From positions 186,001-250,000 of the forward strand of contig NZ_JACKTL010000043.1 in assembly GCF_025822245.1 (NCBI RefSeq): a DNA stretch of 64,000 nucleotides, in the 5' to 3' direction. Position 1 is the stretch's first letter. Each line of letters begins with the position of its first letter. The notes under the pieces are model-generated. The model saw only the letters and a program-made list of their open reading frames with translations, ran no database searches and had not been told where the DNA came from. The position numbers were made by a program, and so were the translations under genes. This DNA comes from Mycolicibacterium hodleri. Its GTDB lineage: Bacteria; Actinomycetota; Actinomycetes; Mycobacteriales; Mycobacteriaceae. This document shows positions 23,780 to 31,653 of this stretch, piece after piece.

Positions 23780-24529
23780 AGCGGTCGCAGACCGCTTCGG
23801 AGGAGGTTGTTCAACGACGGGTTGACCTCCCCGTCGGCGGGCCGGCCGGCTTCGGCCGAGAGCCAGCGGCAACCCGCGTCTGCGGCCGCCGCGGCTGCGG
23901 TGGGTCTCAAGCGTGGCCGTCGAGTTCAGAGAGCCCACGGATCCGTGGAGGAAGAGGTTTGCGGTGGCCACCATGTCGTCGCCGTCCCAGGCGGCGAAGG
24001 GACGAAAACCCGGATGGGTCAGGGCCTCGGCCAGCATGTCCGCCAAGCCGACGGTCGGCATGCCGAACCCGCGTAGGGTCGTCGCCGCCCATCGCGGAAA
24101 GTCGACCGGATCGACGGGTCGAACGGCCAGGTCGGTGGTGTGACTGGTCTGAACGTGCTCGATCTCCCCGAACAGCTTGATCCAGGGCGAGGTCGGCGTG
24201 AGGTCGCGTCGACGAGCGATCTCGGGCCAGTCATGGGGGAGCAGGGCGGGCGCGATCTGGATGACGGCGCCGGGTGCCTTTTGGGCGACGTAGAACGCGA
24301 CGAGGTCGTCGACGAGTTCTGCGGTGACCGGTTCGGTGACCCCGAAGCCCAACGCCTTGCTCCAGTAGCCGGTGACGTCGTGGCGCATCGAAAGCGCCAC
24401 GCCACCCCCGATCCGTGCGGTCGCGATGCCGAGCTCGTGTTTCGTCGCCGGCGGGGCCGACGATTCGTAGTGGTACATGAACTCCGCCTCGGCGGCTTCG
24501 GCCAACAGGCTGATCTCACTGGCAAGCAT
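23740..24529 (-). pseudogene. Broken GNAT-family N-acetyltransferase
   Basis: From ATG 24529 a GNAT-like protein reads normally for about 210 residues (MLASEISLLAEAAEAEFMYH, GFRPFAAWDGDDMVATANLF, GSLNSTATLETHRSRG). Immediately after the start of the acetyl-CoA loop the frame is lost. The expected C-terminus continues in another frame: ADAGCRWLSAEAGRP, NPSLNNLLRSGLRPLYERQN and WAWSPSS, ending with TAG at 23742. About a dozen codons that normally sit between RSRG and AGCRW also appear missing, so a frame-changing deletion of roughly 40 bp near 23885-23895 is inferred. The original frame runs on to 23702 as nonsense. The remnant should not be a functional acetyltransferase. Confidence 0.75.
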
Positions 24530-24639
24530 CTGAACCTCACTGTGCGACGTAGCCCGCCTCGGGTGGCGGTCCTCTCCTGCACGATGCGCGGGACGGGTGA
24601 ATGGTTCGATCCCGCGGGGAAGTCGTGGTGCGATGTGCG

Positions 24640-24918
24640 TCACACCGCGCGTCGGAGCGCGTTTCCACGTCGTGGATGGAACAGCCGTATCCGGCTGACC
24701 CGGCCCTCGTCGAGGAACAACGCCCACACCACCCCTGGCGGACAGTGGAAGGGGTCCTCGGGCGGGCTGATCAGATCGGTTTCCCAGATCGCGACGTCAC
24801 GGCCCGCCACGACGTTGGCGATGCGGTGGCGAACCCCGGCGGACAGGTCGCGCTCCATGGCCCCCACGACGTAGTCGAACCCCCGGGTGCGCTTGCCGGT
24901 GGGCCACGTGATGTCCAC
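24640..24918 (-). pseudogene. N-terminally truncated NTF2/SnoaL-like protein
   Basis: A 92-codon frame matches only the C-terminal two thirds of an NTF2-like (SnoaL-type) domain: DITWPTGKRTRGFDYVVGAM, VRHRIANVVAGRDVAIWETD, HCPPGVVWALFLDEGRVSRI. The normal first helices (about 40-50 residues) are missing; the upstream in-frame sequence is ASGTCRYIRLGLHGS..., which has no start and no family resemblance. Either a shortened protein is made from GTG 24918 or this is a remnant. It lies between the intact NTF2-like gene and the broken GNAT gene. Confidence 0.55.
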
Positions 24919-25023
24919 CGTGGGACTCCATCGCGCACTCAGCTCGGTCTGGAAGGAGCCGTGGAGACCGAGCCGAATGTACCGGCAGGTTCCGCTGGCA
25001 TGGCGCCGCTCGTGTCGTGGGGG

Positions 25024-25425
25024 TCAGGGTTCGGGGAAGGAATCGCCGAACATGGGCAGACCGCTCTTGGATTGCGCTGCGGTGGCCTCGTCCTGCAGGA
25101 CGTCCCAGTGTTCGACGAGCACACCGTCTTCGATGCGCACGACGTCGACGGCAACCCAGTTGGGGGCGTCACCGCGACCGGTGAACCGGCCGTGCAGCAT
25201 GACGATGTCGCCGTCGGCCACGACGAGCCCGTGCTCGTAGTGCAGGTTGGGCGGAGCCGCCTTGACCAAGTCGAAGAGTCCCTGGCGTCCCGGTGCGATG
25301 TGGGCGCTGTGCTGCAGGTACTGCTCAGACCAGAAGTGTTCGGCCGCAGGGTAATCACGCTTGTTGAAGAGGGTGTCGAAGGCCTCGACGACCAGGGCCT
25401 TGTTCCGGTCTTCACGCTCTGCCAT
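25024..25425 (-). CDS. NTF2-like / SnoaL-like protein
   Basis: 133 residues, cone-shaped alpha+beta NTF2 fold predicted from EDRNKALVVEAFDTLFNKRDYP, AEHFWSEQYLQHSAHIAPGR, HGLVVADGDIVMLHGRFTGRG and VDVVRIEDGVLVEHWDVLQDE. Proteins of this type often accompany oxygenases and amidases as small isomerases, hydrolases or binding proteins; no catalytic call is possible. ATG 25425 is chosen over 25494. It lies 50 bp after the HD-domain gene and is taken as the last intact gene of the long amine-type operon. Confidence 0.78.
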   Translation of the reverse strand: MAEREDRNKALVVEAFDTLFNKRDYPAAEHFWSEQYLQHSAHIAPGRQGLFDLVKAAPPNLHYEHGLVVADGDIVMLHGRFTGRGDAPNWVAVDVVRIEDGVLVEHWDVLQDEATAAQSKSGLPMFGDSFPEP

Positions 25426-25475
25426 GGGGTCCACTTTCACGAGGTGGGAACGGTACTTCGCGGCGTGTCCGTCCG

Positions 25476-26045
25476 TCAGTCGGTGGCAGTCCACGGTTCA
25501 CGGGCGAAGACCCGTTCCACCATTGGTCGGAAGAAGTCGAGCGGACGGTGTTCGAAGTCCGCGTCGAAGCAGTTCTGGTCGTACTTCTCGCAGAATTCCA
25601 CGCAATCGTCGAACCACCGGTGCCCGCGGTACTTCTCGCGGGCGTCGCGCACACCGCCCATGTGAGGCGCGTAGTAGTACTGCTGAAACTCCGGATGCAC
25701 CTTGACGATCCAGGCCATTCGCTCGGACACGTAGGGCGCGACGACGGCTGCGGCGAATGCACCGTGGGCATGTGGTGCGTAGGTGTCACCCACGTCGTGC
25801 AACAGCGCGGCGACGACGTACCCCTCCGAACGTCCGTCGTCGACGGCTCGGGTGGCCGACTGGAGGGAGTGGTCGAGTCGGCTGACCGGGTACGCCTGTC
25901 GACCGTCGGCCAGAGCCTCCACCAGGCCCAGGACACGGGGCACCAGCCCTGCGTTGTTCGCCTCCTCCGCGCAGTCGATGAGGGCGTAGTCCTCCGCGGT
26001 GCCCTCGGCCATCGTGCGGTAGGTGGCACGTGCCTGCGTGCTCAT
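25476..26045 (-). CDS. HD-domain protein resembling PhnZ/TmpB mixed-valent diiron oxygenases
   Basis: 189 residues. The HD motif LLHDVGD gives His83-Asp84, and further candidate iron ligands are His59 (RLDHSLQSA), His92 or His94, His117 (VKVHPEF) and Asp156 (KYDQNCFD). This order and spacing match PhnZ-like O2-dependent diiron enzymes more than nucleotide phosphohydrolases. PhnZ and TmpB cleave the C-P bond of hydroxylated aminophosphonates; myo-inositol oxygenase is a distant relative. It sits directly after a PuuB-like FAD oxidase and a Pot-type importer, which suggests an oxygenase in degradation of an amine or aminophosphonate. Substrate and chemistry are inference; a phosphohydrolase role cannot be excluded. 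Confidence 0.7.
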   Translation of the reverse strand: MSTQARATYRTMAEGTAEDYALIDCAEEANNAGLVPRVLGLVEALADGRQAYPVSRLDHSLQSATRAVDDGRSEGYVVAALLHDVGDTYAPHAHGAFAAAVVAPYVSERMAWIVKVHPEFQQYYYAPHMGGVRDAREKYRGHRWFDDCVEFCEKYDQNCFDADFEHRPLDFFRPMVERVFAREPWTATD

Positions 26046-26094
26046 GGCCGGCTCCTCTCGACGAACCTCTCCGTCAACCGTAGCGCCGAAACGG

Positions 26095-27480
26095 TCAGTG
26101 CCCCCGACCCGAGACCAGGTCGGCCGCCGTGGCGATCGGCGACGTCGTGGCACGACCACGCAACTCCGCCCGGTCGGCGGCGTAATAGGCCTTGTACATG
26201 GCCTGGACGGCGACGTACCGCAGAGGCTCCGGCTCCCACTTGCGCACCCGGTGGTTCACCCATGGCAGCTCGGTGAGTGCCGAGGGGGACTTGAGGATGA
26301 GGTCGCGTAGCGTGCGCCCGGCCAGGTTGGTCGAGGTGACACCGGTGCCCACGTAGCCGCCTGCCCAACCGAGCCCGGTCGACGGGTCGAGCCCCACCGT
26401 CGCCGACCAGTCCCGCGGCACCCCCAGCACACCCGACCAGACGTGCTCTACGCCCGCCCCGGCCGTCGCCGGGAAGAATCGCACCAGGATGTCGCGAAGG
26501 AGGCCAACGGTTTTCGGGTCGGTCGCGCCGTCGACGTCGGTGCCCGAGCCGTATCGGTAGGGTGCGCCCCTGCCGCCGATCGCGATGCGGTCGTCCGCGG
26601 TGCGCTGGGCGTACATGTAGGCGTGGGCTTGGTCGCCGAGCGTCTCGTAACCGCTCCACCCGATCTCGGCCCAGATGTCGGCGGACAGTGGTTCGGTCAC
26701 GATCAGCGAGGAGTTCATCGGCAACCACGTGCGTCGAAGACCGTCGATCTGAGCCGTGAATCCCTCGGTGGCCCGGACGATCGTGTCCGCCGTGACGGTG
26801 CCGGCCGCCGTGACCGCCTGATGCGGGCGGATCTCGGTGACCCGGGTCTGCTCGTAGATCTCGACTCCCAGCGCCTCGACGACGCGGGCCAGTCCGCCGG
26901 CGAGTTTCGCCGGATGCAGTCTCGCGCAGTGGGGGTGCCACATGGCGCCCGTCGTGCCGTGCACGTTGATCCGCGCCGTGGCCTCCGCCGCGCCGAGGAG
27001 TTCGACGTCCGTCATCGGCCACGTGCGGGCTTCCTCCACGGCGTGCAGCAGACGGGTCTGCTGGGCGGCGTTGGTGGCCACCGTGAACTCGCCACCCTTG
27101 ACCACGTCGCAGTCGATGTTCTCGTCGCGGGTGACGCGGATGACCTCGTCGACCGTCTCGTTCATCGCGGTCTGCTGGCGGGCCACGGCCTCGCGGCCGT
27201 GCGACTTGAGGTACGAGCCCCGGCCGCCGGTGATCTCGTTGGTCAGCCAGCCGCCGTTGCGGCCCGATGCGCCGAAGCCCGCGAAGCGTTGCTCGAGAAC
27301 GACGATCCGCAGCTGCGGCGCCGCCTTCTTCAGGTAGTACGCCGTCCACAGCCCGGTGTACCCGGCGCCGACGATGCAGACGTCGGCCTGGACGGAACCG
27401 GGCAACGCCGGCCGCAGGGGTTCCGGCCCGATGCTGTCCCACCAGAAGGACACCCTGCCGTTGGTCAGTGTGGTGCTCAT
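26095..27480 (-). CDS. FAD-dependent amine oxidase (PuuB/DadA-like)
   Basis: 461 residues, DAO/glycine-oxidase fold. The FAD-binding motif VCIVGAGYTGLWTAYYLKK lies at about 34-52 and FAGFGASGRNGGWLTNE at about 71-87 is typical of gamma-glutamylputrescine oxidase (PuuB) relatives. A C-terminal GGYVGTGVTSTNLAGRTLRD closes the FAD site. It should oxidise a secondary or primary amine to an imine/aldehyde with release of H2O2. Its ATG overlaps the stop of the upstream permease (ATGA), so uptake and oxidation are coupled. Best reading: it attacks the amine delivered by the PotABCD-type importer. Confidence 0.85.
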   Translation of the reverse strand: MSTTLTNGRVSFWWDSIGPEPLRPALPGSVQADVCIVGAGYTGLWTAYYLKKAAPQLRIVVLEQRFAGFGASGRNGGWLTNEITGGRGSYLKSHGREAVARQQTAMNETVDEVIRVTRDENIDCDVVKGGEFTVATNAAQQTRLLHAVEEARTWPMTDVELLGAAEATARINVHGTTGAMWHPHCARLHPAKLAGGLARVVEALGVEIYEQTRVTEIRPHQAVTAAGTVTADTIVRATEGFTAQIDGLRRTWLPMNSSLIVTEPLSADIWAEIGWSGYETLGDQAHAYMYAQRTADDRIAIGGRGAPYRYGSGTDVDGATDPKTVGLLRDILVRFFPATAGAGVEHVWSGVLGVPRDWSATVGLDPSTGLGWAGGYVGTGVTSTNLAGRTLRDLILKSPSALTELPWVNHRVRKWEPEPLRYVAVQAMYKAYYAADRAELRGRATTSPIATAADLVSGRGH

Positions 27481-28367
27481 CGGCCCACCATCGCACTCGT
27501 GAGGCCGGCGGCGCCACCGCCCTCACCCGTCGGGTCTCGGCGCAGGATCAGCGCGGCGATTGCCAGGACGATCAGGGTGAGCACCAGCATCAGCGTCGAC
27601 ATCGCGGCGATGTCCGGGCGCAGCGACGCCTTCAGCGACGCGAAGATGTACACCGGCCACGGCGTCGACCCGGCGACCGAGACGAACGACGACACGACGG
27701 TGTTGTCGAGGCTCAGCGTGAACGCCAGCAGCGCACCAGAGATGACGGCGGGACGGATCAGCGGCAGCGTGATGTCGGTGAACCGCCGCAACGGCGGGGC
27801 GTACAGGTCGGCGGCGGCCTCTTCGAGGAACTCGTTCATGCCCGTCATCCGCGCCCGCACGATGAAGGTGACGACCGCGCTCGCGAAGAGCGAGTTGGCG
27901 ATGATCAGGCGTACCTGACCGATGTTGAAGGCGTCGAAACCCCAGTCGACGCCGAGGGTGACGAACCATGGCAGCAGCGAGATCGCGCTGACGATCTCCG
28001 GAGTGACCATCACCAGGCCCAGAAGGACGAGCAGGCCCGGTGCCCACCAGCCGGGGCGCCGGGTCAACGCGATCCCGGCGAAGGTGCCCAGCAGAGTGGC
28101 GACCACCGCGGTGCCCGTGGCGGTGATCAAGGAGACGGTGATCGCGTTGACGATCGCCGGGTTGTTCATCGCCGAGACGTAGGCGTCGACGCCGAAGCCC
28201 TCGAACATCTGCAGGGTGCGCCCGGTGTTGAACGAGAACACCACGATGACCACGATCGGGAAGAACAGGAAGAGCAACCCCAGCATGCCCCACAGGTTCA
28301 GCAGGGCGTCACCCGGCCGGATACGTGGTCGGCGAACGGGTTTCGCGACGGACGCGGTGTCGGTCAC
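27477..28367 (-). CDS. PotC-like ABC permease
   Basis: 296 residues with about six membrane segments beginning NLWGMLGLLFLFFPIVVIVV. The cytoplasmic coupling loop is visible as FLEEAAADLYAPPLRRFTDITLPLIRP near 180-206. This is the second permease of a spermidine/putrescine-type importer. Its ATG overlaps the stop of the PotB-like gene and its stop overlaps the start of the FAD oxidase. The imported solute is not fixed by sequence; related systems carry polyamines, betaines or aminoethylphosphonate. Confidence 0.87.
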   Translation of the reverse strand: MTDTASVAKPVRRPRIRPGDALLNLWGMLGLLFLFFPIVVIVVFSFNTGRTLQMFEGFGVDAYVSAMNNPAIVNAITVSLITATGTAVVATLLGTFAGIALTRRPGWWAPGLLVLLGLVMVTPEIVSAISLLPWFVTLGVDWGFDAFNIGQVRLIIANSLFASAVVTFIVRARMTGMNEFLEEAAADLYAPPLRRFTDITLPLIRPAVISGALLAFTLSLDNTVVSSFVSVAGSTPWPVYIFASLKASLRPDIAAMSTLMLVLTLIVLAIAALILRRDPTGEGGGAAGLTSAMVGR

Positions 28368-29317
28368 GCATTCTCCTTCAGCGGAAGTTTCAGTGATGTC
28401 GCGGCGGTGGCGACGGCGCCGACCACCTTGAGGGCGGCACCGACCACGGCGCTGGTGCCGAAGATCGCCAGCATCAGCAGGACCGCCATCGCCGACCCGA
28501 GCGCCCAGTTTTGGGCGCTTTGGAACTGGGCGGCCACCATTTGGCCGACCATGCTTCCGCTGGCTCCGCCCAGAACGGTCGGGGTGATGTAGTCACCCAT
28601 CAGCGGGACGAAGACCAGCAGCATGCCGGCGGTCACCCCCGGCATGGACAGCGGAATGGTGACGTGGCACAACGTGCTCCACACCGTGCCGCCAAGGTCA
28701 CGGCTGGCCTCGAGCAGCTTGGGGTCCAGGCGTTCCAAGGCCACGTACAGCGGGAGGATCATCAGCGGCAAATAGTTGTACACCACGCCGAGCTGAACCG
28801 CCGACGAGGTGTAGAGCACGTGCAGAGACCCGTCGGTCAGATGAGCCCACTGCAACGTCTTGGAGACGAAACCCTCTGGGCTGAGGGATATTTGCCATCC
28901 AATGGTGCGCACCAGGAAGTTTGTCCAGTACGGGATGAGGATCAGCGCCAGCACCACCCCGCGCCACTTGGGGGCCAGCTTGACCGCCATCCAGTAGGCC
29001 ATCGGGAAGGCGATTGCCAGGCAGAGCACGGTGCCCAGGACGGCGATCTTGAGCGTGCGGACGAAGATCGCGAAGAACGCCGGCGACGCCGCCTGGCCGT
29101 AGCGGTCGAGCGACAGGATGTCGTTGGCGTGGGTGACGTAGATACCTGGCTTGTACCCGAAGCTGTACCAGACCACCAGGCCGAACGGCAGGATGAAGAA
29201 CAGCAGGATCCACACGCTGATGGGCAGCGCGCCAAGACCTTTGGGCATCCGAAGGCGCCGTCGCCCGGACGGCGCGTCGACCGCCGCGGGCGTCGGCCGG
29301 TCTTTCAGGGTGGTCAC
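28364..29317 (-). CDS. PotB-like ABC permease
   Basis: 317 residues, about six membrane segments. Features typical of PotB-type permeases: SVWILLFFILPFGLVVWYSFG, RGVVLALILIPYWTNFLVRT, the coupling loop KLLEASRDLGGTVWSTLCHVTIPLSMPG near 205-232, and PLMGDYITPTVLGG. The GTG at 29317 overlaps the stop of the binding-protein gene (GTGA) and is therefore the start. Together with the PotC-like protein it should form the membrane channel of the importer. Confidence 0.88.
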   Translation of the reverse strand: MTTLKDRPTPAAVDAPSGRRRLRMPKGLGALPISVWILLFFILPFGLVVWYSFGYKPGIYVTHANDILSLDRYGQAASPAFFAIFVRTLKIAVLGTVLCLAIAFPMAYWMAVKLAPKWRGVVLALILIPYWTNFLVRTIGWQISLSPEGFVSKTLQWAHLTDGSLHVLYTSSAVQLGVVYNYLPLMILPLYVALERLDPKLLEASRDLGGTVWSTLCHVTIPLSMPGVTAGMLLVFVPLMGDYITPTVLGGASGSMVGQMVAAQFQSAQNWALGSAMAVLLMLAIFGTSAVVGAALKVVGAVATAATSLKLPLKENA

Positions 29318-30459
29318 TTGCCCGCCGCGGCCTTGAGCTCGTCGTAGATGCCGATGATGGTGCCGTCGGCCGACGTCATCTTGCTGTAGACCAGCTTGGA
29401 CATGATGGCCTCGGGGATGAACACCAGGTCGGGGCGCTTGATGCCGGCCTTCGTGGCCGCTTCCTCGATGCCCTCGACTCCGGTGTTGTAACCGATGTAG
29501 GTGAGCTCCTTCAGCGACACGGTCGGATCGAGAACGTAGTTGATGAACTCGTAGGCGGCGTCCTCGTGGGGCGCACCCTTGACGATCGCCCAGTTGTCCT
29601 GCCACAGGTTCGCACCCTCCGACGGCCAGACCCACTTGTAGCGATCCGGTTCCGAATTGGCGAGGATGCCGAGGCGGGCGTCTCCGTTCCAGCAGTGGAT
29701 CAGGGCCCGGGCGGACGAGGAGATCGAGGCGTTCGTCGACGACTCGAAGGCCTGCACGTGCGGGGCGATCTTGTCGAGGATGAAGGAGCGGTAGGCCGCA
29801 ATGTGCGCGGGATCGGTGGTGTTCTCGTCGATTCCGTTGGCCCAGAAGTAGGTGAAGGCGACCTCGCCTTGGTCTTCGAGAAGCGACATGCTTCCCGACG
29901 CCTCCTTCTGCGCGGCGTCGAGGAAGTCCGCCCAGGACGTCAGATTGCGCTTGATGACGGTGGTGTCGTACACGTAACCCGTCGAGCCCCAGTCCTTGCA
30001 GACGCTGTACTTGTTGCCGGGATCGAACGTGGTGTTGACGACCTTGGGGGTGAGGTTCTTCATGTTCGGCAGCTTGGAGTGGTCGAGCTCGGTGAGCAGC
30101 CCGCCCGTTGCCATCTGCTGAACCGACGAGTGGGTGGGGACGCAGATGTCGTAGCCCGTAGTGCCCTTCGCCGCACTGAGTTTGGCGATCATCTCGGGGT
30201 TCGAGCCGTAGGAGTCGACGGTGATCTTCGGGCCCTTGGCGGCGGTGAAGTCGGTCAACACCGCGGGATCGTCGTACTCACCCCAGGTGTAGATGTTGAG
30301 GCCGTCGGCCTTGGCGCCACCACCGCCCGACGAGCTCGAACAGGCGGCGAGGAAGGCGCCGACCCCGAGTGCCGCGGTCCCGCCGAGAAAGCCGCGACGG
30401 GTGATCGAACTCTTCAGCGCCTTGGGAACGAGCGCGCGAATGTTGGGCGGTTGGTTCAT
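29314..30459 (-). CDS. PotD-like extracellular solute-binding lipoprotein (Tat signal)
   Basis: 381 residues. The N-terminus has a twin-arginine motif (SSITRRGFLGG, R21-R22) and a lipobox LAAC with Cys40, so export by Tat and lipid anchoring are predicted. The mature part is a PotD/spermidine-putrescine-type binding protein: LNIYTWGEYDDPAVLTDF, GYDICVPTHSSVQQM, KDWGSTGYVYDTTVI and WPSEGANLWQDNWAIVKGAP. The Trp and acidic residues that line polyamine pockets are plausible (W59, D62) but ligand identity cannot be fixed. It lies 48 bp after the PotA-like gene. Confidence 0.88.
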   Translation of the reverse strand: MNQPPNIRALVPKALKSSITRRGFLGGTAALGVGAFLAACSSSSGGGGAKADGLNIYTWGEYDDPAVLTDFTAAKGPKITVDSYGSNPEMIAKLSAAKGTTGYDICVPTHSSVQQMATGGLLTELDHSKLPNMKNLTPKVVNTTFDPGNKYSVCKDWGSTGYVYDTTVIKRNLTSWADFLDAAQKEASGSMSLLEDQGEVAFTYFWANGIDENTTDPAHIAAYRSFILDKIAPHVQAFESSTNASISSSARALIHCWNGDARLGILANSEPDRYKWVWPSEGANLWQDNWAIVKGAPHEDAAYEFINYVLDPTVSLKELTYIGYNTGVEGIEEAATKAGIKRPDLVFIPEAIMSKLVYSKMTSADGTIIGIYDELKAAAGK

Positions 30460-30507
30460 GGCATGACCTCCAGGTCGGATGGGCGAGACGGTGGACGGGG
30501 CGGGTGA

Positions 30508-31653
30508 CTACGAGGTGAAGATCCGGACGGCGTCGGCCGACCACGAACACAGCACGGGCGATCCCAGCTCGGTGGGTGGGTTGGCGGCGCGGGGGAGGCG
30601 GGCAAGGATCTGGTCGTCACTCGGCGTGTGAATGACCAGTTGCAGGCTGTGGCCGAGTTCCGAGACCCCGAGCAGGGTGCCGGTGACGGAGTTGACCCGG
30701 GCGTCGGCCGTCGCCGCGGCCGTTCCAGCCGTGACCACCACCGACTCCGGCCTGATCGCGGCGCTGACCTCGCCGCCGCTCGAAGCGGGCACGCTGCCCT
30801 TGGTCGGACGCGACGAATACAGCGAGAGGCCGCTGGTGCGGACGTTCACGCCGTCGCCGTCGAAGGACGAGATCGTGCCGGCGAAGGAGTTCTGCCGGCC
30901 GATGAATCCGGCCACGAAGGCCGACTCGGGCGAATCGTAAACGTCTGAGGCCGTGCCGATTTGCTCGATGCGGCCGTCTTTCATCACCGCGACCCGGTCG
31001 CTCATCGACAGCGCCTCCTCTTGGTCGTGGGTGACGAAGATGAACGTCGTGCCGAGTTCGTGCTGCAGCAGTTTGAGCTCGACCTGCATCTCCTCGCGAA
31101 GCTTGCGGTCCAGGGCACTCATCGGTTCGTCCAGCAGCAGCACGGCGGGACGGTTCACCAGCGCCCGCGCCAGCGCGACGCGTTGCTGCTGGCCGCCAGA
31201 GAGCTGCGCGGGCTTCCGGGAGGCGAACGCGGTCATCCGCACCATGTCCAGGGCGCGGGCGACCCGATCGGCCATGTCGGACTTCGGCACGCCGGAGCGG
31301 CGCAGACCGTAGGCGACGTTGTCGGCGACCTTCATGTGCGGGAACAGGGCGTAGGCCTGGAACACGGTGTTCACCGGCCGCTTGTGCGGTGGCAGGTTCT
31401 CGACGTTCTGGCCGGAGATCTGGATGGAGCCGTCGTCGGGAAACTCGAATCCACCGATCATCCGCAGCGTCGTGGTCTTGCCGCATCCGCTGGGCCCCAG
31501 CAGGCTGAGGAACTCGCCGGGCTGCACGTCGAGGCTGAGGTCGTCCACCGCGACGGCCGACGCGTACGTCTTGGTGAGGGAACGTAGTTCGACCGATCCT
31601 GCCACCGAACTGGGCGCGGTGGTGGCTCGGGTGGTCATGTCCACGGTGCTCAT
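30508..31653 (-). CDS. PotA-like ABC importer ATPase
   Basis: 381 residues. Walker A is GPSGCGKT at 53-60, the Q-loop follows in NTVFQAYALFPHM, the signature is LSGGQQQR near 150, Walker B is VLLLDEPMSALD near 170 and the H-loop is FVTHDQEEA near 205. The C-terminal ~130 residues form the TOBE-type regulatory domain of PotA/UgpC-like ATPases (IRPESVVV). The ATG overlaps the amidohydrolase stop (ATGA). It energises the PotB/C-like permeases encoded downstream. Confidence 0.9.
   Translation of the reverse strand: MSTVDMTTRATTAPSSVAGSVELRSLTKTYASAVAVDDLSLDVQPGEFLSLLGPSGCGKTTTLRMIGGFEFPDDGSIQISGQNVENLPPHKRPVNTVFQAYALFPHMKVADNVAYGLRRSGVPKSDMADRVARALDMVRMTAFASRKPAQLSGGQQQRVALARALVNRPAVLLLDEPMSALDRKLREEMQVELKLLQHELGTTFIFVTHDQEEALSMSDRVAVMKDGRIEQIGTASDVYDSPESAFVAGFIGRQNSFAGTISSFDGDGVNVRTSGLSLYSSRPTKGSVPASSGGEVSAAIRPESVVVTAGTAAATADARVNSVTGTLLGVSELGHSLQLVIHTPSDDQILARLPRAANPPTELGSPVLCSWSADAVRIFTS

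Noticed and set aside
26443..28592. Long plus-strand frames opposite the FAD oxidase and PotC-like genes
   Set aside because: Low-complexity His/Arg/Asp-rich shadows; the minus strand encodes well-conserved proteins with overlapping starts and stops.
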